Below are positions 9,767-21,003 of a DNA stretch of 58,763 nt, piece by piece. The position numbers and the translations under genes are program-made. Numbering within the stretch: position 1 is the stretch's first letter; each line of letters starts with the position of its first letter. Origin of the DNA: Termitomyces sp. T153 (Eukaryota; Basidiomycota; Agaricomycetes; Agaricales; Lyophyllaceae); the NCBI GenBank assembly GCA_018296165.2, contig JACKQL020000196.1:1-58763 (forward strand), read 5' to 3'. The notes under the pieces are model-generated. The model had not been told where the DNA came from. It saw nothing but the letters and a program-made list of their open reading frames with translations, and made no database searches.

Positions 9767-11441
9767 TTAGTCGAAGTAAAATACATGACCGTTCTCTGTT
9801 GGAAGTTCTGGTAATTCAAGAATAGCATGTTTTGTGATAGCTAGCCGTTTGGCATTGGTTATTTCTTCAAGGCGAAGGGTCGTCTGCACATACCCAAAGG
9901 GTACTGGCTCTCTGTGCTCCTCTGGCGCCTCATCGTATTCGAGACCCGAAGGTAATACTTCTTCATCACTGTCGCTGTCGTCCATCTCTTCGTCTTCGTC
10001 CTCATCCTCTTTGAGAATGGTATCAAGGTGCGCTTCCCATTCTGGTGGTGCTTGCTGCGACAATGGATACTCCTGATCCCAGATCTCACCATCCACAGCA
10101 CAATGAAATCGACGAGTTACGACCTTGACCTGAGCACGACTATCCACAAGCTGTTCATTCCACTCGGCTCTCTCGGAAGGCTGCTTCGACAGTAAAGAAG
10201 CAAGAAGAGTTTGATCGAAATCTAGCACAAAAATCATAGTTCGTTCAGCTTGGATGTCCTTGCGAATCACTAAGACGCGAGTTGCGGCGACACATGGAAA
10301 ATGGGGTACGCGAAAATTCAATGTTCGAGCATCATTTGGATAATCCCAAGCCTCGCACAGCCCAGGTGGGTCCCGTGTGGTTGCAAATGACTACAATAAT
10401 GGTCAGTATGAAGAAGTGGTAAAAGACATCTTGAAATGCACAGGTATATCCCCCGAAAGGAGTTCATTTTTGAAGATCGTTATACGGCTTCCGCTGTCGT
10501 GATTATGGACAACTATCGGACTCAAAGTCGAGGTACTCGTTTCCCCAAGGTGCTTGAGTATACCATGCGGATCAGTGTGTTGACCGTGATAGAACATGAG
10601 AGGTTCTTCATCTTCTGCGTTCGCTGAGAATGCACAAAGCACAGCACCGCAAGAAGTGGATTCTAGACTACTGGCCAGGACAATCTTGTGGGGACTTATA
10701 TATTGGAAGTCCGCTTCATGCTGCAGATAAAATTCAGGGAATGAGGATTACAATGAAGGAACAACCACTGAACTGCAACATTTTCGAGGCAAAATCGAGG
10801 TATTTTGACCATACGAAGATCCCCACTGTCTGCGTTCCAGGTAGCGATCGTCTCTGCAACGAGATCATTTGGCAAGTCATCAGTGTATCCTGGGTCGTAA
10901 TCCAAGCGGCGATAATGTAGAGTTTCATAAAAGACATCAGGTGGAATAGGGTCTGTGGAGGTCACACAAAGAGAGACTGTTTGCCCTAGTACAGATAACT
11001 TCCCATAGCTGGCCTGGGCCGGACAATGGCATTCACGGAGAAACTCTCCAGTCCCACTGTGAGCTCGGAAGTGAACGCCAGAGTTACTTCTGGTAATGAT
11101 TGAGTACGATAAATTACGATACAAGCTGGGTACACTGACCGCCACTCTGCAGTCACGAAACCGACATCGAGTACGATGGCTAGACGGTGGGCTGCATAGT
11201 CAAGTTCGGCGACACGCTCAAAAGTAATTGTATCCGATTGCGTATCTCGAGCAAATGTCGTATTGGCCACGTAGATAACCGTCCTCGGATTTTCTGATGA
11301 CGGAAACGCCCTCCAGAATAGTATCTGGTCATCCAGCACAGACCAGCCTTGTCGTTTCCGATCTTGCGATTTCAAGTCTGAATCATCCACTGGCCAAGCA
11401 AAGGCCTTGGCAAGGGTTGGCTTTCCGTCCAACCAGACCAT
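9767..11441 (-). CDS. uncharacterised multicopy protein, copy D (506 aa)
   Basis: Function unknown; same family as B and C. Exons from the start are 11140-11441, 10774-11089, 10442-10720 and 9767-10390. The introns (50, 53 and 51 bp) are GT-AG at identical positions, and the exon sum is 1521 bp without a stop. The start again gives MVWLDGKPTL. D is the most diverged of the three open copies: exon 2 is three codons shorter than in B (PPDVFYETLHYRRLDY), and the acidic tract reads KEDEDEDEEMDDSDSDEE. The C-terminus is ELPTENGHVFYFD. Here the GTAAAA donor seen in A and C is replaced, so the alternative tail is not available. The conserved TATATCTTT string precedes the start. Confidence 0.75.
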
Positions 11442-11707
11442 GTAGAAGTGTATCAAACGGCAAAAAGATATACTTATAAGGTGTCTTGGCTGCCGTCAGC
11501 AAAAATTCGGTTAGAATATTTGGCCATATATGGCTCGACGTAAACGTGGGTCCCAAGGGTCAGGAGCGTTTTAGGAGGCCTCTGCGCGGTCAGCTTATTC
11601 TTCAGTCTACTCTGAGTAGTGACCGTTTCCGGCTCGACGCCATTGTTATGTGGCAGAAGTTGAGGTCGGAAACAGTAGGGTCCAATGCCTTATTCATTCG
11701 TGTTACA

Positions 11708-11818
11708 TGCAACGGTCTTGCGTGTTCCCCTTTCATGTAACGGTTTTGCATGTTTTCCCTTTTTTTGCAACGGTCTTGCATTTTTTCCCCGCGCAACGGT
11801 CTTGCCTTTTTTCACCCA
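11708..11818. repeat. four-unit minisatellite, period about 28 bp
   Basis: Units begin TGCAACGG (11708), TGTAACGG (11736), TGCAACGG (11766) and CGCAACGG (11792). Each continues with a TTTTGC/CTTGC and a pyrimidine run. The array sits between copy D and the first transposon DNA. The intervening bases from 11442 hold no recognisable gene. Confidence 0.8.
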
Positions 11819-11884
11819 TCATCACCGTACAGGTGAGCGCAGTATCGCACATACACCGTACTTCAGCAGTTTAACAACCTTTGC

Positions 11885-11945
11885 AGAGTAGTGATTGCTA
11901 CCATCGCCGTTATTCAGTCAAATATTTTTCACGCATCACTACTCT
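11885..11945. repeat. short inverted repeat, 11-bp perfect stem
   Basis: AGAGTAGTGAT (11885-11895) pairs exactly with ATCACTACTCT (11935-11945) around a 39-base loop. It lies at the change from CpG-normal to CpG-poor DNA. It could be a tiny terminal-inverted-repeat element or a chance hairpin; no target duplication is obvious. Confidence 0.45.
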
Positions 11946-12208
11946 AAGTAAAGTTCATTCACAGTTGTCAGTCGATGAGTTTATCTCATCACACACCGCA
12001 TATTTATCCGAACAAGTCATTAAGATCTATTTTCAAATATCAAGCTTTGTTCCCATAGTAAGCTCATAATTGGTAGAGTTTGCTTTCTTTTTGATAACTC
12101 AACACAACTTTTTTTTCGGTACTAGTTCTTTTCTTGCTCTAGTTGTACCTTTTCGCGCATTATCAATTTTGTTACCTCATTATTGAACTTTATCTTTCAT
12201 GACTCAGA

Positions 12209-13640
12209 ATGCAGAACACTCTCAAACAATTGATCCTACACCTCGACCTGAGTCCAAGGAATATGATTCAAGATCTCTCAGAGATGATGCACATGATGAT
12301 GCACATGCTGAACATGTTCATTTCAAATGTCAGAAACTTATTGATGAAACCATCAAAGGGAAAGTGTACCATTTCTGAGTTTTTACAATCCCTCAAGGAA
12401 CTTGGTCTTAATGCAGCAGAAGCTCAGGATCATGTCAACAAGGTCAAACAGTGAATTGAGTTATGGAAAGCAAAAGCTCAGCAAGCAAACACAGTGTCAA
12501 GAGAAGCATCTCCACAGAATGAACAAGAAGGTGGCCAGGAAGGAAACTCTCATGCCTGAGCTGTTGAAGCCACAGCATGGGAAGCCCTTCAAGCGAAACT
12601 TGAGCATGCACTTGCCCCTTCTGAACAACCATTGACAATCACTTTTGAGCAACTTGCCAAAATGTTTGGGAACCCCAAGGCTTCTTTGATGCACTCTTTT
12701 GTCCCTAAATCAGTTCTTGCCATTGCTCTGCATTTGGCTAATTGGTGGGAAAAGCTTACCAATGATCCTCATCTTTTGAAGACTTGGGAATTGTGTCATG
12801 AGTATGTGAAGGAAAGAGTGGTGGATGGTCTTATTATGCTTGCACAGTCACATCCCCTCAAAGATCTGTTTCACAAGCTATGTGGAAGTTGGTTATCCTC
12901 TATCATTATGTCAACTTCAAGAAACTATATGCCACTTTTGACAAAGGATACAATCACAATGATGAACCAAAGGATTTTATGAGTGGTTTTTCACTTGTCA
13001 AGAAGGATCACATGAACACAAAATGACTTGTTTGTACTGAGTCAGATTGGACACAGATTTTTGATGTGTGGACAGAAGCAGTCTTGTTTTTCTATGCTCA
13101 TTGTTGTGATGAACTGGCAAAATATGGGAGTTGTATTGTGGATTTTTGCCACAATATTCCAAATGGAGCTTCTTTTGCTATCCATTTTGATGCAGATATG
13201 CGAGGTTGTTACTCACAAAATCCTTTCCACATGGACAATATTAAAGAGCTACACATTCCTTTCTTGTCTCAATTACTTAGCAGCTCAAATTCTTTGGCAA
13301 GTGCAAAACAGAGTGCAATATCTCATGCTGGACCTTGCAAGCATATATTAACAATTTGTCAAAACTGGAATTTGGAAATATGTTCAATCAATCCTTGTCC
13401 AGGGGGTCATCAGCAACATATCTGCTGCAAATGCAATGGCACCCATAAAACTAGAGATGTCAAGGATTGTTTCAGAAAGCTTAACCTCAGGAGACAACAA
13501 TATCAAAGCAGCAATTAAGGCTGCTGATGCAAGACTGCAAGGTCCTCTGTTGGAAAAATCCCTGGCACCTTATCAGGCTCCAATCTGGATCAGGTCAGAT
13601 CAGGCTGACAAACATTCCTCATTGGGCCTGATTAGATAAA
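12209..13640 (+). mobile_element. degenerate gag-like/accessory ORF with a Cys-His finger
   Basis: Plus-strand coding remains lie in overlapping frames at 12209-12454, 12632-12982, 13066-13518 and nearby. The last encodes WTEAVLFFYAHCCDELAKYG, then FDADMRG, then a finger of form C-x6-C-x4-C-x4-H-x3-C-x2-C (CQNWNLEICSINPCPGGH). This looks like a nucleic-acid-binding ORF of the kind found in Agaricomycete transposons. Frames are interrupted by stops and shifts, and CpG is almost absent. Whether it belongs to the Plavaka element downstream or to an older element is unknown. Confidence 0.4.
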
Positions 13641-13739
13641 CCCCAATTTTGATTAGCCATACTTTCTGCAATACATTTTGTTCTGTCCCTACATCTTGTC
13701 CAAGTCTGTCCCACAGTTACCTGTTATGTCAGCCATAGC

Positions 13740-16700
13740 TTGCATTTTACAATGAACCTTTGCCCTTGCCCTCCAACTCCATTTGGCCACACAAGGTGTG
13801 ACTTTTGTGGGGAAACATGCAAGAGTCAGGGAATTGGTACCACAGGAAAGTGTGTCAGAAAAGACAAGAACAAGTATGCCAGCATGTGGTATTTTTTGAA
13901 CATTTTGATTCCTCAGACTCACAATGCACAGGTGATGTGGGAAGGACTTGTTCTTGAATGTTAATTTCTAAGAGATGCATTTATAGGTGATCACCCTGCA
14001 TAGAATATTACTATTAGCAATGACAAGCCTTTACATGTGGTATCAGGTATGCACTAATTATATTTGATTAATTTTCAGTGCATTATTACTTATTACAAGG
14101 TGTTCCTTGTATCAATCAAGTACCAACTCAAAATTCTGGACTGATGCCTTTTGAATCCAATAATGATATTGAAACGGATGGTTCCTTTGATGTGACACCT
14201 GCTATATTTGATGGTCTGGATGAGGAAGTAAGCATGAGTTGATTATTACTGTATTTACTGCTCAAACAAGTTCTTTATACAGAGGCTTGAATGAAGCCAT
14301 CTTACAGGCTGAATCAAATTTTGATGCACCCATAAATGGTCTGGGCAACACAATGGAGCCACTCTTCAAAGTAGAGTGCCATCCACACTCTGGAATCCCA
14401 CCCAAGATAGGGTCCTACAGTGATTGCTTTCCTCAACATACAATACCACCTCCAGATTTTGAGCCCTGGAAACCTTTCAAATCATGATGTGATTTTGAAA
14501 TTGCAGAACTGGGACTGGAGGCCACACTCAGCAAATCCCAATTGAATTGCCTCATCAAATCATTCCATCAAGCCATCACATGCAAAAATGAAGACCCTTG
14601 CACACTGAAGAATGCTGCTGAGTTAAGAGATACTTTGGAAAAAGCATCTATGCTCCAAACTCAAGTGAGTATCAATAGTGTTGAATTAATCTACTTATGT
14701 AATGTGTATTTGGTCAATCTAAACAATGTTTTGCTAGTTTAAGAAACATTCTTATCAGGTTCCATATAAGGGAGTACCTCAAAACTTTGATATAAGTGTG
14801 CATGAACCCTGGGATTGGGCCATTGATGACCCAATGGTTTCATCATACATTGTATGGGATGTGCAGAAACATTACAGGTGGACAGGTACCACTTGGGAGC
14901 AATTTGTCACCAAGCCCTGGACAGGTGACAATGCCTGGGATGCTCAAGTATGTCAACAGTGTCTGGTCTATAATATATATCTTGACTTATGACACAAACC
15001 TATGCATTGACAGTTACATATACCAAACAATCCTGCAGCTAAATTACTATCATTCATTATCTATGCTGACAAGACAAAACTCTCAAGTTTTGGTACCACT
15101 AAAGGGTATCCAATTGTTGCATGTCATGCTTTCACTCCACACTATATTTGCAATACAGATGGAAGAGGTGGAGGCTGTGTTGTTGGCTGGTTACCTATTC
15201 TAAGACCTTTGATTTGTTACCTCTTTGTATCCTTGAGATCAACTTATTGACAAACCTTGTAGGTTCACAAAGATACAGCTGAAACAGGAAAGAAAGGCTT
15301 TGTCAACTTCAAAAATGCAGTTTAGCACAAAGGCTTTCAAATTTTCTTGGAGAAAATTTCCAAGTTAGCAGAGATGGGCAAGTGGAAATTGAGCAAGGTT
15401 GACAACATCTTGAGGTGGCTTTGGCCAATCATTCTAATGTTATCTTCTGACTATGAGAAAATGTGCATACACTATATTTAAATTCTGTTGCCTCAACCTT
15501 CTGCAGCTTTATGCCCTAATATAATTTTAGGTCTGTGATGTCTCATATTTATGGCCTTTGAGGGATATCCATGCCTGATTTGCCTGGTTCTACAGGAACA
15601 GATGTGGGATTTATCAGTAGAATATTCTTTATGGGCCCAATCAAGGTCTGAAAAACTATACATGGAGTCCATTTCCCTGCATACTGCTGCAGCCATCAAA
15701 GAAGCCTTCAAGGAACAAGGTCTCTGTCCTGTCAAGGTATGTTGTTACTTTGTTTTCTGATCAGCACACCAATTGATTTATTTTGTACAGAATGCAATGT
15801 GGTCCATCAAATATGGAGATCTCCATCATGCTCTGTCCTATGATGTTCTTCATTTTGATGACAATGGGTTATGGGAGGATCATTTCTTCAAGGTTTTCAA
15901 ATCTTTCATTACCTCTCACACTGATATTGCTCATGTTGATTCTTGGTGTGATTGATCTTCATTTTATTATTCTACATTTTAAATTGACCTCTGGTTTTCA
16001 TCATATGCCATGATGGCAAGGGCTCAATCATTTCAACTCAGTTATGAATATTACATCGAATATATGCTGGCTTTCACCTTCACATGAACCAAACAATATC
16101 AGCAGGCAAGAAGGAGTTAAAAAGAAGTATTCACACCATTGATAATGGTAAGTCCTTTCTATTGAACAGAGCATCACAAGGGAAAGATTGAATGTGATAT
16201 ATCAAGGAGTACATTGAGCAAACTCATGGTACAAGCAATGAACTCAACACTGATATCACACCTGATGATATTGATGAAGACAGGTCTGGAGTAACTGATG
16301 ATACAGAACTTACACCAAATGCCAAATCATGGAATCTTATCAAGTTACATCTGTGTAAGCATTTGTTCAGCAACATAATCAGAAAAGGTGTTTCTCAAAA
16401 CTACAGCACTAAGCCAAATGAGAAGATGCATGGCCCAATCAAATATTCATATCTTTGCTGTTCAAATTTTAAGGATTTTTCAAAACAGGTATGCCAATCA
16501 AACCTTTCTTAATTGTGCTTGCAAAAATTCATGGTGTCCTGTATACAATAGATATTAGATGCTGAACAGTATCTCTTGATATCTGGTCTTATTCAATCCA
16601 ATATTGATGCTTTGGATGCCTATGAAGAATCATTACTACCAGACCCTGAAAATCCAATTCTAGCATTTACAATCAGTTTTGCATGCTAGGATTGCAAATG

Positions 16701-17375
16701 CCATCTATTATGCTGTCACAAAATATAGAGAACCACAAGAATGATGAAGCTTTTGAGCAATTTTGAATCAAATTGGGAAAGTTTTTGACCAGATTCTTTC
16801 CCCTCTATGGTATTCCTCTCCCTGGTGGCAAAGCTGTGAGTTGAACTGACAAAAATAAGGTGAGTCAATGTGGATAATTCAAATTGTAATGCTGTACCTA
16901 ATACAATATCTATTAGATAACAGAATATTGCCTTCTGAAAGTCCAGTACACCTGTATATCTGACTGGTGACTCAAGATGGATTACATATGGTGTAACCCC
17001 AAGTTCTTTGGTCATCCACACTATGACTGTGTGCTTGTAAATGCTCAAGACAAGCCTTATATTGCACATCTTGTTCAGGTTTTTTCATGCACTGTTGGCA
17101 GTCAGGTCTATTCTTTAGCATTGATACAACCATTTCTTTGGTCTTTTGGAATTCAAACCAGCAGCAGAAGGGTGTTGACCTAGGCTTACTCCACTTCTGA
17201 GAAAACAAATGTAAGGATAGTGAATTTATCTCTATCCATGCCATTATCTGTAGGGTGGTTATGGTGCCAGACATGAGTTGTGGCTTGGTGAACTGGGACT
17301 TTTTTCTATTTGATATTCTAGATGCAGATTTGTTTTTGCTGGTGCATAACAATTTACAAGATTCACAGGCCTATT
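13740..17375 (+). mobile_element. decayed Plavaka-type DNA transposon (transposase remains)
   Basis: Transposase blocks appear in the family's usual order on the plus strand. A Cys-rich N-terminus (CDFCGETC) is near 13795. DKTKLSSFGTTKGYP and GRGGGCVVGWLPIL are at about 15065-15200, KKGFVNFKNAV near 15300, and LSSDYEKM near 15450. A PCLICLVLQEQ block is near 15570, NAMWSIKYGDLHHALSYD to HFDDNGLWEDHF at 15790-15890, KPNEKMHGPIKYSY near 16415, and HYDCVLVN...VFSCTVGSQVYSLALIQP near 17020-17130. Introns, stops and frameshifts break the frame, so it cannot work. Plavaka is the Pfam name I recall for this transposase, often linked to CACTA-type elements. I could not find its terminal inverted repeats. 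Confidence 0.75.
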
Positions 17376-19213
17376 GATAAACAGAACTGTTGTTGCATGC
17401 ATTGACAAAATTACTGTAGTAATAGTAAAAGAAAGACTTGACTAAATTGAACTTTGACATATGTATCAAGGTGTTATTATTAATAGATGGTATATTAAAA
17501 TCCTTCTTTGCCTTCTAAGGGAGCAATTTTTCTCTCACAAGCAAACCTCTGTTCCTCTGTATGAATGTAAATGATTCAGGAGTTGTTGCCAACAAGGCAA
17601 GCAGCAGGAACTGTCAGCAGCCAATTGTATTAATGTTCCACATTCCAGTAAGTCTATTAAGGTATCTTTAATTGGGTTGTTCTTCCCTGGGAGCTTATCC
17701 TGCCATTCCAGCAATCCACAGGGAGTGAGTAACTACAATCAAGGTCCATGAATCTAACCAACCAACCTGTTTGACCCACAATTCTCAAGTGCCATTGATA
17801 TAAATAGTTATCCAGCACTACAACACAATACAGTAATTGATATCTACTGTTATAACTGATGAAGAGAAGGGAGACAATATCATTAAGGCTAGATCATCTG
17901 AATCCTTAATAAGGGGTGTTGACAATGTTCAACACTGCTCCTGAAGCTTCTCTTGGGAGCAAATGACTAATGGTTGGGCTTCTCTAGATTCTTGTTGTTG
18001 AGAGCTAGAACATCATTGTCAAGAGTGACAATCTATCAAGAAGAAGGTCATATAGAAGTATACTGTGAAGTTTGTATACTCACAATTTCTTTGTTGTCAC
18101 CAAACTTGAAATTATCTAACATGATCCTCATACTTCTTGATCTTGTACTGATCAAGATATCCTTTCTTGACTTTCTTGAAGTCCCAGGCAATGGAAAACT
18201 GACCACTGGAAGTGACAATGGCATATTCCTCTTTCCCAGGGCCTTGGCTAAGCCTAGAAGGCTTTGAGTATGTAAGGTTTATAACAAAGTGACACTTACT
18301 TGGCAGGAGTGAAAGAGATGCTTCTTCTCATGTGAGCAACATGCTTATTTCAAAGCTGCAGGCAACAAGGCATAGGTTTTGTGGTAGTAGGAAAACTCCA
18401 ATCAAAACTGAGAGAACCCTGGTAGCGGCCTTCACCAATCAGTGTGTCAATCAAGATCAGGTAAGTCTTGGTAGTTGCTGATATTGTTTCCATGAACAAC
18501 ATATGAATGATCTTCTTTATAACTGATGGTCAGTTGGGAGTTACAATCCAAACCCAAAATCTTGTTTGAAGTGCCTTGGTCTTCACTAGAGTCTTCTTCC
18601 TCATTGCTTGCCTCTGTAGAGAGAGCTAAATAGCAAGGACCCATTTGATTTAGCTGGTACAAACCTTCATTGGGATCTAATTGTCTTCATTGTTTTTGGC
18701 ATTGTGCATCTTGACATCTTCATTAGCAGTGACAGCATAAATTTGTTCATTGGCCTCAATGAAGTGAGATGCATGAAGAAGAGTGAACAATGGAAGCTGC
18801 ATACCTTCAGCTTGGTCCATGACAAATGGTGAAGAGTTTACCACAGGCATTTGGTAAATTTCTGCAGAAAAACTGCCAAATGCTCTTCACTGAAACAAAA
18901 AAGCCAACTTGACTGGGAACCATCATTGCCTTGATAATTCTAAGTAAGTGATAACATTTTGTACAAGAAATGTTGATTCATGTCCTATGTGATTTGATGT
19001 GCTAACAGAAGTCCCACATCATTCTCTGCAGTGAGCCAGTACTGAAAAGACATGTTTTTAGGTCTCATGATGCTGGCCTTTACCATTTCCTCATTATCAA
19101 ACTGGTCAGTTTTTGTATCCCACAAATCAAGCTTGGCCTCACAGGAGATAAGAGATTCTGTGGATGGGTCAGTTGCCTTTTCTGTTAGGGAAGGTGTCAA
19201 TGTATGATCTTCT
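17376..19213. other. CpG-poor unassigned transposon-like DNA
   Basis: No family recognised. The minus strand keeps short open stretches: a serine/acid-rich 71-residue frame at 18447-18662, one at 18985-19213, and SLPVVSFPLPGTS near 18190. The plus strand has a 97-residue frame at 17974-18267. The composition matches decayed transposons next to it, and the right edge is cut by a chromovirus LTR. Confidence 0.4.
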
Positions 19214-19582
19214 TGTAAGGGCAACCTCCAGAGCAGTGGATCATAGTCATGCAACTAGCAGAGGGGAATCTGAAGTATATTAGTGCAGTAGATGGCAATA
19301 CAATCAGTAACTAATCACCTAGCAGAGGGGAATCCAAAGAGAACAAGTCTAAGGATCCCTGCTGTTCAGTACAGTGCATTAGCAGATGGTGGAGGCATGG
19401 GAACTACTGTACAGAAGACTGGAGCTGCTCCTAACCCTAGGGCAATGATTGCCAAGGTAATATGGAGAATTCTGCAGTTCTCTGGAGATCTCTGGGGTTC
19501 TAGAATGAGCCCCAGAGACATTGAACAAGCTGCAGAGGTGCTGGAACAAGTTGTGGAGGTTAGAAATGGAAGTCCCCTGACA
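19214..19582 (-). repeat. chromovirus LTR, 369 bp, minus orientation
   Basis: Bounded by TGTCAGGGG (read on the minus strand from 19582) and CCCTTACA (ending at 19214). It matches the LTRs at 35362, 48641, 51915 and 56846, including the R-U5 block with AGACTTGTTCTCTTTGGATT. It is followed on the minus-upstream side by the 3' coding end of its element. Confidence 0.85.
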
Positions 19583-19757
19583 TTACCCCCCTCTAGCATG
19601 TGGCATGCCAATGCATGGGATAACAGAAGTCCCTGATTGCTCAGTCCACTGACAAGATAGGGTAGATTCCTTGTATGGCATGCAGAGTGTCTGGATGCTT
19701 CTGGTAGAACTCCTTAATGAGTTTGGGAGCATGCACATTCTCCCATGGTTCCCAGGA
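19583..19757 (-). pseudogene. chromodomain tail of a truncated chromovirus
   Basis: The minus-strand reading contains SWEPWENVHAPKLIKEF and QKHPDTLHAIQGIYP, the second half of an integrase C-terminal chromodomain. Such a domain targets integration to modified chromatin in chromoviruses. The homology stops sharply at 19757, where unrelated LTR-X leader sequence begins. Only this tail and one LTR survive of the element. Confidence 0.75.
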
Positions 19758-20116
19758 CAAGTCACTAGATAGGGTAGCTGGCAGTAGGAAGGCAATAGTA
19801 AAGGGCAAGTCAGTAACTGTCCCAGAGATTGAGAGCAAATGGGAGTGTGAAGGGTGAAGTGGGAAGAGTTGCTAGTGCTAGCCTAGGTCACTTGGTGGTA
19901 ATAAGAAGTCACTAGAGAAAGAGAGAAAGAAAACATATAAAGACAAAAGTGTTGCTGCAGTAAAGTGAACTTAGAGGGTGGAAGAGGAGTTGGGTAGAGA
20001 AAGAGGGCAGTGACAATAAAAGGACTGAAAGGAGGACAAACACAAACTAGTTATGAGCTATAATTGCTAGCATTGCTAACTTGAAATAATGCTAAGGACA
20101 CCTACAATTGGTGCTA
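19758..20116 (-). other. leader and primer-binding region of an LTR-X element (minus)
   Basis: The reverse complement is homologous to 33774-34140, the region after the other LTR-X copy. It starts with TAGCACCAATTGTAGG, which corresponds to the primer-binding sequence TGGCACCAACCACAGG of the other copy. No coding sequence is recognised. Confidence 0.6.
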
Positions 20117-20829
20117 CACAAAGTTGAAGATGAGGTCAGCAAGACTGGTTGCTGAGTCTCTGTCGATGGAGGGAGTGAGCAATAGAGCCAAACTGAAATC
20201 TCAAGCTGGTAAGCTTAGAGATAGAGAGATTCAATAGAAGTAGTATTTGATGAGGGTAAGGTTTGATGATGAAGTGTAGTATTTGATGAGGGTAAGGTTT
20301 GATGATGAAGTGTCTACATACAGGCAGTATTTATACTGTTTGAAGTTATAGTATGGGAAATGAAACAAATAGTTGACACTAGCAAAAGCATCTGCCAAAG
20401 TGTTTATGATACATATGAAGTATCAATCTGTAACCAAGTAAAAAAATAAGTGAAGTCTGAAGTGTAGACACTGTTCAAGTATGTTTGTAAGCTCAACAAG
20501 AAAAATGATAAGTAAGAAATCACATGACTGGCAATATGTCCATATATGGTGGGAGAAAGCCATGTTGTCAGCAAGGAGTTGCTAGCAATCATTGCTAAGA
20601 ATGGTCTCAGCCTTGTTATTCTAGACCCAAAGTCCAGACTCCATATGATGTTCCTTGTGATTGACAAGTCGCATGGTCACTAAAATCCTGTGCAAAGGCT
20701 ACATTGTTCCAGACCTTGGGGCTAGGCCTCACATGCTAAGTGTCATAACTTGTGCTATGTCAAAATACTTAGCTGCTGCTCAGTCCAAAATTGCCAAAAA
20801 TGATGCTCAGTGACAAATGGGTCCTATCA
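20117..20829 (-). repeat. LTR-X copy 1, about 713 bp, minus orientation
   Basis: Homologous in inverted orientation to 33026-33773. The minus-strand 5' end is TGATAGGACCCATTTGTCACTG at 20829. A TATA-type box (ATTTATA on plus, 20329-20335) lies at the matching place in both copies. The facing copy 12 kb away is in the opposite orientation, so these are two separate insertions and not the pair of one element. Confidence 0.75.
20241..20312. repeat. 36-bp exact tandem duplication in LTR-X copy 1
   Basis: Units 20241-20276 and 20277-20312 are identical (start TAGTATTTGATGAGGGTAAG). Copy 2 has only one unit, so this arose after insertion. Confidence 0.9.
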
Positions 20830-21003
20830 TCCTCCCCTATGCTGAAATCTTGACTACCCTCAGTCAACCCCAAAGTCTTGTGATCACTTGCTTGGTCCAT
20901 GCACCTAGATTAATGAGAATAAAAGCAGCTAGCAATTTTGCTTGGACTTTGTCAACACTCCCTTCTTTCATCTTATCTCTCCTCCAATCTCAATCTTATT
21001 GCC

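Noticed and set aside
3150..11441. Calling the family F-box proteins
   Set aside because: Only the C-terminal character is reminiscent. No F-box motif is visible in the first exon or upstream of B, C or D.
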